Origin: Archangium lansingense | GTDB taxonomy: Bacteria; Myxococcota; Myxococcia; Myxococcales; Myxococcaceae | Assembly (NCBI RefSeq): GCF_026626635.1 | Contig: NZ_JAPNKA010000001.1 | Location: 8,912,501-8,976,500, forward strand | DNA: 64,000 bases | Reading direction: 5' to 3' | Shown here: positions 36,927 through 45,584 of the stretch, one piece after another | Layout of the letters: each line of letters begins with the position of its first letter | How positions within the stretch are numbered: the stretch's first letter is position 1 | Notes under the pieces: model-generated | The model's input: the letters and a program-made list of their open reading frames with translations, nothing else | Database searches by the model: none | What the model was told of the DNA's origin: nothing | Program-made: the position numbers and the translations under genes

Positions 36927-37376
36927 ATGTGGCGCGGCGCCCTGCTCAGCACCCTCTGCCTCATTGCCTGCCACCGTGCCCCGGCGCCCTCGTCGGAGGC
37001 CCCCGTCCCCACCGCCACCGCACCCCGCGGCGGGGAGTCCGCGCTCGCAGCAGGACCAGACGCAGGAGTTGCGGCGGCCCCACGCCCACCTCCGGCCACG
37101 AAGGAGCCACGGCCCGGAGGTCCGGATAAGCCGGAGGCGGAGACCCGCTGCACACGCGATGAGGACTGTGCCTTGACGCAGCTCGCCCCCGAGGGGTGCT
37201 GTCCTCAGTGCACTCCGCGAGCGCTCTCCACCGCCGCGCTCGCCCGCCTGCAGCGGTCCTGCGCCAACGTCCCGGAGTCCTCCTGCCCCATGCCCGCCTG
37301 CCGTGCACCTCCGGGCATCCCCACCGCAGCCTGCGCGGGAGGGCAATGCACGGTGCGTTTCACGCCCCTGGACTGA
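36927..37376 (+). CDS. Cys-rich predicted lipoprotein
   Basis: A 149-residue protein with a lipobox, LCLIAC at residues 10-15, followed by a proline/alanine-rich linker (about 16-70) and a compact domain with eight cysteines (TRCTRDEDCALTQ, GCCPQCTP, SCANV, SCPMPACR and ACAGGQC). This Cys-rich small-lipoprotein style is frequent in myxobacteria. I recognise no functional family. It is divergent from the Lnb-like gene and convergent with ybeY, and stands alone as a transcription unit. Confidence 0.75.
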   Translation: MWRGALLSTLCLIACHRAPAPSSEAPVPTATAPRGGESALAAGPDAGVAAAPRPPPATKEPRPGGPDKPEAETRCTRDEDCALTQLAPEGCCPQCTPRALSTAALARLQRSCANVPESSCPMPACRAPPGIPTAACAGGQCTVRFTPLD

Positions 37377-37397
37377 GGCAACCGGGCCGGGGGGCAC

Positions 37398-38246
37398 TCA
37401 CGTCATGAGCTTGCGGGCCCTGGGGGCCACGGCGTCGCCCACCATGCCGCTCTCGCCCAGCAGCCGCTCCTCGGTGCGCGCCATCTTCTGCGCGTCCTTC
37501 GGGCGCTCGTGGTCGTACCCCAGCAGGTGCAGCAGCCCGTGCGCCAGGTAACGCGCCACCTCCGCGTCGAGCGTCCGCTCGTACTCCTTGGCCTGCTGCT
37601 TCGCCGTATCCAGCGAGATGACCACGTCTCCGAGCTGCCTCGGCCCGGGCGTGCCCTTGGGCAGGTCCCCCGCCGGGAAGCTCAGCACGTCCGTCGCCTT
37701 GTCCTTCTTGCGCCACGTGCGGTTGAGCCGGCGGATGGCATGGTCTCCCACCAGGGAGATGGACAGCTCGCACCCCGTCAGCTCCATCTTCCGCAGGAAC
37801 GTCTCCGCCAGCTCCGTCACCTGCTTGGAGAAGCGCTTGCCCTGCGGGTGCGCCACCTGCACCGTCACCCGGTTGGCCTGCTCCTCCTTGGGCGCCTCCT
37901 CGATGTGCGCCAGCTCCACCCGGAAGGCCGGCGCACACATCGAGTAGTAGTCACACGCGCCCTGCCCGTCGTTGCGGTACACCACCCGGTGGCCCCGGGG
38001 CACCATCCCCAGCTCCCCTTCCCCGATGAGCTGGCGCCGTCCGTCCACCACCAGCGTCAGCTCCCCCTTCAGGACGATGACCACCTCGTCGAACTCGGGA
38101 GTCTGCGCCGGCTCGGACCAGCCCGGCGGCGCCAGCATCCGCGCCACCGACATGGAGTCGGTGCCCGTCGTCGCAGCGCCCACGAACTCCTCGATGCGCT
38201 TGCCATCCTCGCGGGGAATGATCTTCCCCTTGCGCAGCTTCACCAC
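37398..38246 (-). CDS. ybeY: Cupin-YbeY fusion: rRNA maturation endoribonuclease
   Basis: A 282-residue fusion. The N-terminal about 120 residues form a cupin barrel (FDEVVIVLKGELTLVVDG and VPRGHRVVYRNDG) resembling small EutQ-like cupins. The C-terminal about 155 residues are YbeY, the endoribonuclease needed for 16S rRNA 3' processing and ribosome quality control. Its zinc motif HGLLHLLGYDHE and TDVLSFPAGDLP are intact. The start is GTG at 38246 (AGGAGG six bases upstream), with a second GTG just after. YbeY is normally a stand-alone protein of about 155 residues. The phoH-pgpH-ybeY order is conserved in many bacteria. Confidence 0.9.
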   Translation of the reverse strand: MVKLRKGKIIPREDGKRIEEFVGAATTGTDSMSVARMLAPPGWSEPAQTPEFDEVVIVLKGELTLVVDGRRQLIGEGELGMVPRGHRVVYRNDGQGACDYYSMCAPAFRVELAHIEEAPKEEQANRVTVQVAHPQGKRFSKQVTELAETFLRKMELTGCELSISLVGDHAIRRLNRTWRKKDKATDVLSFPAGDLPKGTPGPRQLGDVVISLDTAKQQAKEYERTLDAEVARYLAHGLLHLLGYDHERPKDAQKMARTEERLLGESGMVGDAVAPRARKLMT

Positions 38247-38271
38247 GTTCGACCTCCTCCGCCTGGGCGCA

Positions 38272-40731
38272 TCAGGTGCCCGTGCCCGCAGGGCGCCCCT
38301 TACCATCCTGCTTCGTCCCCGCCACCGTCAGCGCCGCCCCCTTGGGGCCCGCCAGCAGCGCTCCCGCCGGGTATTCCGGACGCGCATGGTAGATGCCCTC
38401 CAGCGTGTGCAGGAAGGATTGTGAGATGAGGTTCAGGTCCCTGAGCGTCAGATCACACTCGTCCAGCTGCCCCTCGGAGAAGATGAGGTTGATCATCTTC
38501 TGCACCTGGGCATACAGCCGGGGCGTGGTGGGCTCGGGCAGCGCGCGCGTCGAGGCCTCCACCGCGTCGGCGATCATCACCAGCGCCGCCTCGCGGAACT
38601 GCGGCTTGGGGCCCGGGTAGCGGAAGATGCTCTCGTCGATGGGCGGAGCGCCTTCCTTGCCCTCCTGATCCTTGACGGCCTTGTGGAAGAAGTAGCCCAC
38701 CAGCCGCGTGCCATGGTGCTGCGGAATCGCATCCGCCACCAGCTTGGGCAGCCGGTACTGGCGCGCCATCTCCAGCCCCTCGGTGACGTGGCGCTTGATG
38801 ATGACGGCGCTCATCGCCGGGGCGAGGCTGTCGTGCTTGTTCTCGCCCTTCTGGTTCTCGCCGAAGTAGAGCGGATTCCGGCCCTTGCCGATGTCGTGGT
38901 AGTACGCACACGAGCGCGCCAGCAGCGGGTTGGCACCAATGGCCTCCGCCGCGTTCTCCACCAGCGTGCCGATGATGATGGAGTGGTGGTAGGTGCCCGG
39001 CGCCTGGACGATGAGCTCCTTGAGCGCCGGGTGGTTGAGGTTGGCCAGCTCCAGCAGCTTCAGGTCCGACGCGTAGCCGAACACGGACTCGATGAGCGGC
39101 GTGAGCGCCATCACCATCACCGGCACCGCCAACGAGGTTCCCACGAAGGCGAACAGGGCCGTGATGAGCGTGTCCGGATTGAGCCCCTTGCCCTCCGCCA
39201 GGAAGAGGCAGAGCACCGCCACCAGGTTGACGCCGCCGGTGGCCAGGCCCGCCTTGAAGATGCCCACCCGGTCCTTCGCGCTGGAGACGCGGTCCGCTGC
39301 CACCAGAGCACCCACCAGCGCGTAGATGCCGAAGGACAGCGAGTTGCCCAGCATCACCCCGCACAGGCTCGCCAGCACCATGGCGAAGAAGAGCGCCAGC
39401 TCATCGGAGAGGACAAAGCGCACCAGCATGGCCCCGGCCGCCACTGGGAACGCGTAATAGAAGGCCTCCAAGGGAATCGCCGTGTACCGGTCCTGCACCG
39501 CATCCGCGATGGACACCCACACCTGCAACAGGCCCAGCATCGCAACCAGCAGCAGGCCCAGCAGCATCGCGTCCTTGCGCGTGGGGCGGAAGCGCCGGAA
39601 GGCCGCCCGGCAGAAGAGGTACGTGGCCGAGACGAGCAGCACCACCAGCCCCGTGCCACCCACCTGGAGCTGGACCAGATCCAACCGGTCCGTCTGCAAG
39701 CGCATGCCCCGGATGGCCACCAGGTGCGTCTCGTTGACCAGCTCGCCATCCCCGATGACGCGCTGCCCCTTCTTGATGGAGATGACGGCATCCTTCACCG
39801 CCGCCGCCGCCTGGCGCCGCCGAGCGTCCGTCTCCGCCAGGTTGATGGTGACGTTGGGCCGCACCAACCGCTTGGCCAACCGCAGCACCGCCCGCCGCTG
39901 CACGCCCGGCGAGTCCGGCAGCAGGTTGCCCGGAATGGAGGCAAACCGGTCCATCTCCATGTGCGCCTCGCGCACATCCACCACGGTGGGCGCCGTCCCC
40001 TGCAGCGTCTGCTCCCCGCGGTGCCTCAAGTCCCGCACGGTGATGCCCTGGGGGCCCTCGCGCGCCAGCTCCTCGCGCGAGTTGGCGATGTACACCGGGG
40101 TGGGCTCGGTAAAGCCGTACGCCCGCTCCACCAGCGACACCGTGGCCTGCTCCACCGCCTCGTTGAAGCGCGCCGCGGCCAGGCCCTGGACGTCTTCCGG
40201 GTCCAGCACCGCGTCCTTGCGCCCGAACAGCAACCCCTGGAAGTGCTCGCGCTCCTCGGCAGTCAGGGCCGGCGGCTTGCGCGGCTGCGCCTTGCCGGCC
40301 TCCAGGGCCACCACCTCCTGGGAGGCCTCCTTCGCCGCCTGACGCTGACGCATCTCCAGGAAGGCCGTGCTCACCGAGTTGCGGATCTCCAACAGCACAC
40401 CCGGGCTCAGGTCGTACACCGGCCGCACCGCGCTGCGTGCCTCGAGGCGCCGCTGCTCGGTCATCGACTGGTGGATGATCTCGTAGTCCCGCCCGGCCTT
40501 GAATCCCGCCGGGGAGTTCGCCCGGAAGGGCTTGCCCAGATGATCTTCGGTGAGCGAGGGAATCTGCTGGCTGAAGAGGCCCGGGGAGATGACGAAACCA
40601 GCCGCCACCGACACCGTCAGCAGCAGCAACAGGCTCGCCAGGCGCCGGCCCCAACGAGGGCCGAGCCGGAAGCGGTGGGCGAGCGCATCCAGCGGACTGC
40701 GTCCGGGGGGCGGCGATTCCGGTTCGGCCAT
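38272..40731 (-). CDS. PgpH-type 7TM-HD phosphodiesterase
   Basis: An 819-residue membrane protein of the PgpH architecture: an N-terminal helix (about 30-55), a large extracytoplasmic 7TMR-HDED-like domain (about 60-330), seven membrane helices (about 335-560) and a cytoplasmic HD domain. Metal ligands are in TYHHSIIIGTLVENAA and CAYYHDIGKGRNP (about residue 612). PgpH of Listeria hydrolyses c-di-AMP; whether this organism makes c-di-AMP cannot be seen here. The ATG at 40731 is preferred over a TTG four codons earlier. It lies between phoH and ybeY. Confidence 0.92.
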   Translation of the reverse strand: MAEPESPPPGRSPLDALAHRFRLGPRWGRRLASLLLLLTVSVAAGFVISPGLFSQQIPSLTEDHLGKPFRANSPAGFKAGRDYEIIHQSMTEQRRLEARSAVRPVYDLSPGVLLEIRNSVSTAFLEMRQRQAAKEASQEVVALEAGKAQPRKPPALTAEEREHFQGLLFGRKDAVLDPEDVQGLAAARFNEAVEQATVSLVERAYGFTEPTPVYIANSREELAREGPQGITVRDLRHRGEQTLQGTAPTVVDVREAHMEMDRFASIPGNLLPDSPGVQRRAVLRLAKRLVRPNVTINLAETDARRRQAAAAVKDAVISIKKGQRVIGDGELVNETHLVAIRGMRLQTDRLDLVQLQVGGTGLVVLLVSATYLFCRAAFRRFRPTRKDAMLLGLLLVAMLGLLQVWVSIADAVQDRYTAIPLEAFYYAFPVAAGAMLVRFVLSDELALFFAMVLASLCGVMLGNSLSFGIYALVGALVAADRVSSAKDRVGIFKAGLATGGVNLVAVLCLFLAEGKGLNPDTLITALFAFVGTSLAVPVMVMALTPLIESVFGYASDLKLLELANLNHPALKELIVQAPGTYHHSIIIGTLVENAAEAIGANPLLARSCAYYHDIGKGRNPLYFGENQKGENKHDSLAPAMSAVIIKRHVTEGLEMARQYRLPKLVADAIPQHHGTRLVGYFFHKAVKDQEGKEGAPPIDESIFRYPGPKPQFREAALVMIADAVEASTRALPEPTTPRLYAQVQKMINLIFSEGQLDECDLTLRDLNLISQSFLHTLEGIYHARPEYPAGALLAGPKGAALTVAGTKQDGKGRPAGTGT

Positions 40732-40839
40732 GGGGTTGTCCAACCTATGGGAGGCATGACGGGTTCATCAAGCAAACCGGGCGACGGAAATCCGTTCCGC
40801 CGCCCGTTGCCAGCTCACCCGGCGACTAAGCTCGTGAAA

Positions 40840-41970
40840 TCAAGGGGTTGGCGTGTCGGATTCCGGCGCACCCGGAGCCACTTCCGGTGCCGCGCCACCC
40901 GCCACCACCGCTTCCGCTTCCTTGAGGGCCTTGGCGGCCTGCTGCGCCGCGTCGTACCGGTCGTAGGCGCGGATGACCTCCTGCACCAGCGGGTGACGCA
41001 CCACGTCCACCTCGGTGAACTCGGAGATGTTGATGCCCTCCACGTTCTTGAGGATGGAGCGCGCGTGGTGCAGACCGCTGGCCTTGCCCACCGGCAGGTC
41101 CACCTGCGTCACGTCGCCGGTGATGACCGCCTTGCTGTTGTAGCCCAGGCGGGTGAGGAACATCTTCATCTGCTCGATGGTGGTGTTCTGCGCCTCGTCG
41201 AGGATGACGAAGGAGTCATTGAGCGTGCGGCCGCGCATGAAGGCCAGCGGGGCCACCTCCACCACACCCTGCTCGATGAGGTGCAGGGCGCGCTCGACGG
41301 CCATCATGTCGTGCAGCGCGTCATAGAGCGGGCGCAGGTAGGGGTTGACCTTCTCGGCCAGGTCACCGGGCAGGAAGCCCAGCTTCTCGCCGGCCTCCAC
41401 GGCCGGACGCGCCAGGACGATGCGCTTGACCTTGCGCTCCTGCAGGGCGGCCACCGCCATGGCCATGGCCAGGTACGTCTTGCCGGTACCTGCAGGGCCA
41501 ATGCCGAAGACGATGTCGTGGGCGCGGATGGCATCCACGTAGCGCTTCTGCGCGAGGCTCTTGGGGGCGATCTGCTTATTGCCCGAGCTCTTGAGCACGG
41601 GGCCCATCATGACGTCCTGGAGCGACTCAGCGCCGCCGCGACCAAGCACCTTGATGGCCTGCTCGACGTCCTCGCGGTAGATGGGACGGCCGGCGCGGAT
41701 CATCCCCTCGAGGTTCTCCACGAGGCGCACCGTGAACGCCACGGCATCCGCGGGCCCGGACAGATGGAGCTCGGTCCCCCGCTGTCCGACCCGAACACCG
41801 AGCCGGCGCTCCATGAGCTTCAGGTTCTCGTTCTGGTTGCCACACAGTGCCAGGGTCGTCGCGTTATCGCGGACATCCACCTTGGCGGAGGTGGGGCTGA
41901 CTGCTGCTTGAGCCTCTACGGTGGCGGGGTTTCGCAATTCGTCTAATCCCTCGGGACGGGTGTCGGACAA
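40840..41970 (-). CDS. PhoH-like ATPase
   Basis: A 376-residue PhoH/YbeZ-type protein. The N-terminal part is a KH-like region (about 35-110). The P-loop ATPase has Walker A GIGPAGTGKTYLA (about residue 158) and Walker B DSFVILDEAQNTT, and the ending NISEFTEVDVVRHPLVQEVI is diagnostic. YbeZ is a partner of YbeY in E. coli, matching the operon here. The start is a TTG at 41970, supported by GAGGAA five bases upstream. An acidic/alanine-rich tail follows the ATPase. Confidence 0.92.
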   Translation of the reverse strand: MSDTRPEGLDELRNPATVEAQAAVSPTSAKVDVRDNATTLALCGNQNENLKLMERRLGVRVGQRGTELHLSGPADAVAFTVRLVENLEGMIRAGRPIYREDVEQAIKVLGRGGAESLQDVMMGPVLKSSGNKQIAPKSLAQKRYVDAIRAHDIVFGIGPAGTGKTYLAMAMAVAALQERKVKRIVLARPAVEAGEKLGFLPGDLAEKVNPYLRPLYDALHDMMAVERALHLIEQGVVEVAPLAFMRGRTLNDSFVILDEAQNTTIEQMKMFLTRLGYNSKAVITGDVTQVDLPVGKASGLHHARSILKNVEGINISEFTEVDVVRHPLVQEVIRAYDRYDAAQQAAKALKEAEAVVAGGAAPEVAPGAPESDTPTP

Positions 41971-42036
41971 TTCTGTTCCTCACTACGAAGCTAACGTCCT
42001 CCCACTGACAGCGAAAGGAGGAAGCGAGCAGCCCGC

Positions 42037-43227
42037 CTAGCGCAGGGGAGACAGGAGGATGAACTGCCGATCTGACGTACGGCGATAGTAGTAATCGTCC
42101 CGCCAGGGGTAGCGCAGGTCCTCCTGCTGTAGGAGACCCACCTCCACCAGTGCCTCCAGGCGCTCGGGGAGGGCTCCCTTTTCCAGTCGAAACACCTCCA
42201 GGGCGGCTTCGATTCGGGCCTGTTGGGCGCGCGCCAGGAGTCGCTGGGCCGCCGGGTCCGCGAACGAGGAGGCGGAGTCATCCCCCAGGTCCCAGGTGTC
42301 CGGCCGGAGCCGCGAGCCCACGAAGCCCAGCGCCGCCAGGACGATCACCGTGACGACGGCGCGGGCCACGATGCCGCCCACCCGGACGAGCAGGCCAGCC
42401 CCACCCACGGAGGCGGCCCGGCCCGAGGGCTGATGGGCGCGGACGTACTCGAGGTTGAGCAGGTTGACGATCGCCTTGCAGGTCTCGAACTCGCCCAGGC
42501 TGCTGAGGTCCACCAGCTTGCGCAGGTCGCGGCCGGGGGCGACAAGCTCGTAGACGCGACGCTCGGAGCTGCCGATGGACTTGAACTCACCCTTGTTCTC
42601 GTCCTTCTTCTCCTCGGAGAAGGCATCGTCGAAGGAGGCGTCGAAGTCGTCTTCTTCCTGCTTCTTGTTCTTGGGATTGGGGGCGGGCAGCTCCTTGAGC
42701 CGCTCGAAGGTCATCGCCTCGCTGGAGATCTTCTTCCGGACGTGGGGCCACTCGTCCACCATCCGGAAGCCTTCCATCAGCACGCTCTCGGCGCGTAGCG
42801 GCGTGATGGACTCGCTGTCCGGCTGGACGTCCTCCTGCTTGAACTCGTAGGTGCCCGCCTTCCAGAGGAAAAGCCCGTAGAGGGTCTCCGTCACCTGGAG
42901 CTGCATCATCTGCTTGAGCTTCTGGGCGGTGATGGCACCGGAGGAGGTGAGCACGTCACCCAGCCGCTTGAGGGTGCGCTTCTGCGTCTCCAGCGCGCTC
43001 TCGAGCTGCTGCTCGGTGATGATCTCGGCACGTACCAGCATGTTGCCGATGAGATCCTTCTTCTTCCGGGTGACGCTCTCGGCGCGGACGATGGCGCCGT
43101 CCCGGAAGAAGACCTGGACCTCCTGCTCCTTGCTCTTGAGGTACAGGACACCCGTCTTCTGCTGCTGACCGATCAGCTGCAGGATGTCCGCGATACCGAA
43201 GTCCTTGAGCGTTCCCGTAAGGGCCAT
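42037..43227 (-). CDS. DUF4388 (PATAN) protein with a single membrane helix and GspG-like tail
   Basis: A 396-residue protein. The N-terminal DUF4388/PATAN domain opens with MALTGTLKDFGIADILQLIG and continues with GVLYLKSKEQEVQVFF. An acidic, low-complexity stretch (about 195-225) follows, then a winged-helix-like part (RRVYELVAPGRDLRKLVDLS) and one membrane helix (about 280-302). The C-terminal about 75 residues (EKGALPERLEALVEVGLL, then YPWRDDYYYRR) look like the soluble part of a type II pseudopilin such as GspG, though in the wrong position for a pilin. The function is unknown. Confidence 0.78.
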   Translation of the reverse strand: MALTGTLKDFGIADILQLIGQQQKTGVLYLKSKEQEVQVFFRDGAIVRAESVTRKKKDLIGNMLVRAEIITEQQLESALETQKRTLKRLGDVLTSSGAITAQKLKQMMQLQVTETLYGLFLWKAGTYEFKQEDVQPDSESITPLRAESVLMEGFRMVDEWPHVRKKISSEAMTFERLKELPAPNPKNKKQEEDDFDASFDDAFSEEKKDENKGEFKSIGSSERRVYELVAPGRDLRKLVDLSSLGEFETCKAIVNLLNLEYVRAHQPSGRAASVGGAGLLVRVGGIVARAVVTVIVLAALGFVGSRLRPDTWDLGDDSASSFADPAAQRLLARAQQARIEAALEVFRLEKGALPERLEALVEVGLLQQEDLRYPWRDDYYYRRTSDRQFILLSPLR

Positions 43228-43240
43228 CGTCGGTCCCGGC

Positions 43241-45472
43241 CTACTCGTTCTGGCGGCGGTACAGGCCGCGCAACGTCAAAAGGTGGAGGGGAATGAGCAC
43301 CAGCAGCAGCGGCGCGAGCTTGAGGTACAGCGGCACCTCGCCATAGGGCGCGCGCAGCACCCCGGAGCGCAGCAGCACCCCAGCCACCGCGAAGAGGAAG
43401 AAGAAGGCGTAGAGGGTGCCGCGCACCGTCAGCCCCTGGAAGAGGTGGCCCGCGCCGGACACCAGCGCGCCGAAGGCGTACGACACACCACTCTCCCACT
43501 GACGGTTGCGCTCGATTTCAATCTGCTTGCGGGCCCGGACACGCGCTTCCACCGCGCCCTTGCGCGAGAAGGCATTGACGCACTGGGCGCACATCTTGCT
43601 GGCAATGCCCAGCTCCTTGTCGCAGCGCCGGCACACCGGGCGGCCGCACTTCTCGCACTCGCGCGAGGCCTTCATCGACGGGCCCGCGAAGCCGAGCCCG
43701 ATGGCGAGCAACGCACCCAGCACCGGCAGACCCCAGGCCGTGAGTCCCGAGCCGCCCCCGAGCAACCGGCGCGACAGCTGCGCCTCCACCCGCTGGGCCG
43801 CCAGCGGATCATCCGTCGGGGGCATGTCCGCCTCGGTGATGGCCGGGGCCAGCAGGAGGCGGTTCATCAGGAGCCGTTCATCCGGCGGGCGCTGCCACAT
43901 CAACAGGGCGGGGTCCACGCGCTGCGCTGCCTGGAGCGCATCGCGCGCCTTCTGGTTCTCGGAGCCGATCTCCGAGTCCGGCGCCACCGCGGCGCGGCGG
44001 CGATACACCTCGGCCAGGTTGAAGGCAGGAGCGGCCAGTCCCGGGTCCGTCGCCGAGGCCTCGGTATACATCCGGGCTGCCCCGTCCTGATCGCCCGTGG
44101 CCAGCAGCGCGTTGGCATGATTGGTCATCAGCCCCGCGTGCCCGATGGAGTTCAGGGCCGCCGCCGCCTTGTAGTGAGTGATGGCCTCCTGCATCTGGCC
44201 GCGGCGGGCCTCGAAGCGCCCGAGCGCGAACAGCTCCGCGAACTCGACCTTCTGCTTCTTCTCGAAGCGCTCGCGCACCCGGGCCGCCACCGGCTCCGCG
44301 GCCAGTCCCCCGCGCTCCAGCAGGTAGACGTCCTCGGCCACCGTCCCGGCGAAGGCCGAGGTCTGGGCGATCTTCCCTGCGGCGAACGGCACGAAGGCCG
44401 CCAGCACCAGCAGCACCGCCGCCACCGCCCGCTCCAGCATGGAGAGGTAGAAGGCCACCGACAGCAGGAGGATGAGCAGCACGGGCACCAGGCCCAGCCG
44501 CAGCGCCACCGGCGTGCCGATCAACAGCAGCACCGCCAGGGCCGCGGACTGCCACCTCGCCGCCGCCCGGGGGAAGAGGTGGTGGAAGTCGTGGAAGAAG
44601 TAGCGCGCCCGCCGCAGGAAGAGCACCCCCACCACCACCGCCGCCGTGGCCAGCACCGCCACCAGGAACACCGCCCCCAGGTCCGCCAGCGCCGGGCGCC
44701 GGTAGCGAGGGTCCTTCAGCATCACCGACAGCGCGGCCTTGATCTCCCGGCTGTAGGCGCCCACATCACCGGGCGAGCGGCGCGCATAGGCCTCGGCGAG
44801 CGCGAGCCGCGCGTAGGGAAGGTTGGGCGAGAGCGACACCGCATGCTCCACCAGGTGCAGCGCGCCGGCGTTGTCATTGGCCTTGCGCCGCCCCTCGGCC
44901 GCCCGGATGAAGCCGATGCTGAACGCCTCCATGTCCAGCGCGGCCACGTCGTCCTTGAGGGACACCAGCTCCGTCTGAGCCTTGCGGGCCGCCTCCATGT
45001 CCAGCGCGGCCACCGCCTTCTGCCACTTGTCCCAGGCGGCCTGCAGATCCGCGTCCGTCACCCTCGGGGTGAGGATCTGCGGAGGCGGCGGCCGAACCAC
45101 TGGCGCCGGAGGCGGAGGCGGCGGCTTCGTCTCCACCACCGTGGTCGCGGGCTTCTCCTCCCGGACCTCCGGCTGCGCAGCCTCCTCCTCATCGTCTTGC
45201 GACTTCTTGCCCTTGCGGTTCTTGCCACGGCCAGCTCGCGTGGTGCCCTCGTCCGACTCTTCCTCAGAGTCTTCGGAGATCTCCTCCGCGGGATCGACCG
45301 TCATCTCGGACGGCTCCAGCATCGAGGGATCGTCGTACGTGGGCTTCTCGGCAGGCGGCTTCTGCGCGGCAGCGGGGCGCTGCTGCCTCTGCGCATGCGC
45401 CTCGCGCGCGGGCATCCACAGCGCGAGGCACATCATCAACGACAGGAGTCGCAACAGGGAAAGGCGCGGCAT
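43241..45472 (-). CDS. Large membrane TPR protein with a zinc-ribbon
   Basis: A 743-residue protein with a signal peptide (MPRLSLLRLLSLMMCLALW), a disordered acidic and proline-rich region (about 30-140), a helical TPR-like region (about 150-260), several membrane helices (about 263-370), a further TPR block (about 395-550), a Cys-rich ribbon CEKCGRPVCRRCDKELGIAS with CAQC (about 615-640) and three C-terminal helices. A short duplication of AALDMEA occurs about 22 codons apart near residue 165. No catalytic motif is visible; a membrane scaffold is the best guess. It is 13 bp upstream of the DUF4388 gene and likely co-transcribed. Confidence 0.78.
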   Translation of the reverse strand: MPRLSLLRLLSLMMCLALWMPAREAHAQRQQRPAAAQKPPAEKPTYDDPSMLEPSEMTVDPAEEISEDSEEESDEGTTRAGRGKNRKGKKSQDDEEEAAQPEVREEKPATTVVETKPPPPPPAPVVRPPPPQILTPRVTDADLQAAWDKWQKAVAALDMEAARKAQTELVSLKDDVAALDMEAFSIGFIRAAEGRRKANDNAGALHLVEHAVSLSPNLPYARLALAEAYARRSPGDVGAYSREIKAALSVMLKDPRYRRPALADLGAVFLVAVLATAAVVVGVLFLRRARYFFHDFHHLFPRAAARWQSAALAVLLLIGTPVALRLGLVPVLLILLLSVAFYLSMLERAVAAVLLVLAAFVPFAAGKIAQTSAFAGTVAEDVYLLERGGLAAEPVAARVRERFEKKQKVEFAELFALGRFEARRGQMQEAITHYKAAAALNSIGHAGLMTNHANALLATGDQDGAARMYTEASATDPGLAAPAFNLAEVYRRRAAVAPDSEIGSENQKARDALQAAQRVDPALLMWQRPPDERLLMNRLLLAPAITEADMPPTDDPLAAQRVEAQLSRRLLGGGSGLTAWGLPVLGALLAIGLGFAGPSMKASRECEKCGRPVCRRCDKELGIASKMCAQCVNAFSRKGAVEARVRARKQIEIERNRQWESGVSYAFGALVSGAGHLFQGLTVRGTLYAFFFLFAVAGVLLRSGVLRAPYGEVPLYLKLAPLLLVLIPLHLLTLRGLYRRQNE

Positions 45473-45584
45473 TCAGGCTGCCGATGATAGGCGACGGCCC
45501 ACCCCCGCGGAAGTTGTCACCCCCCTTTCACGGTTCCCTCGTGTTACAGGAACTCGCTCGCTCGCCCGGGGAGGAGAAGGAAGC

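Noticed and set aside
38683..41946. 1087-codon open frame opposite pgpH and phoH
   Set aside because: Antisense shadow crossing two real genes; its translation is low in complexity and has no domain.
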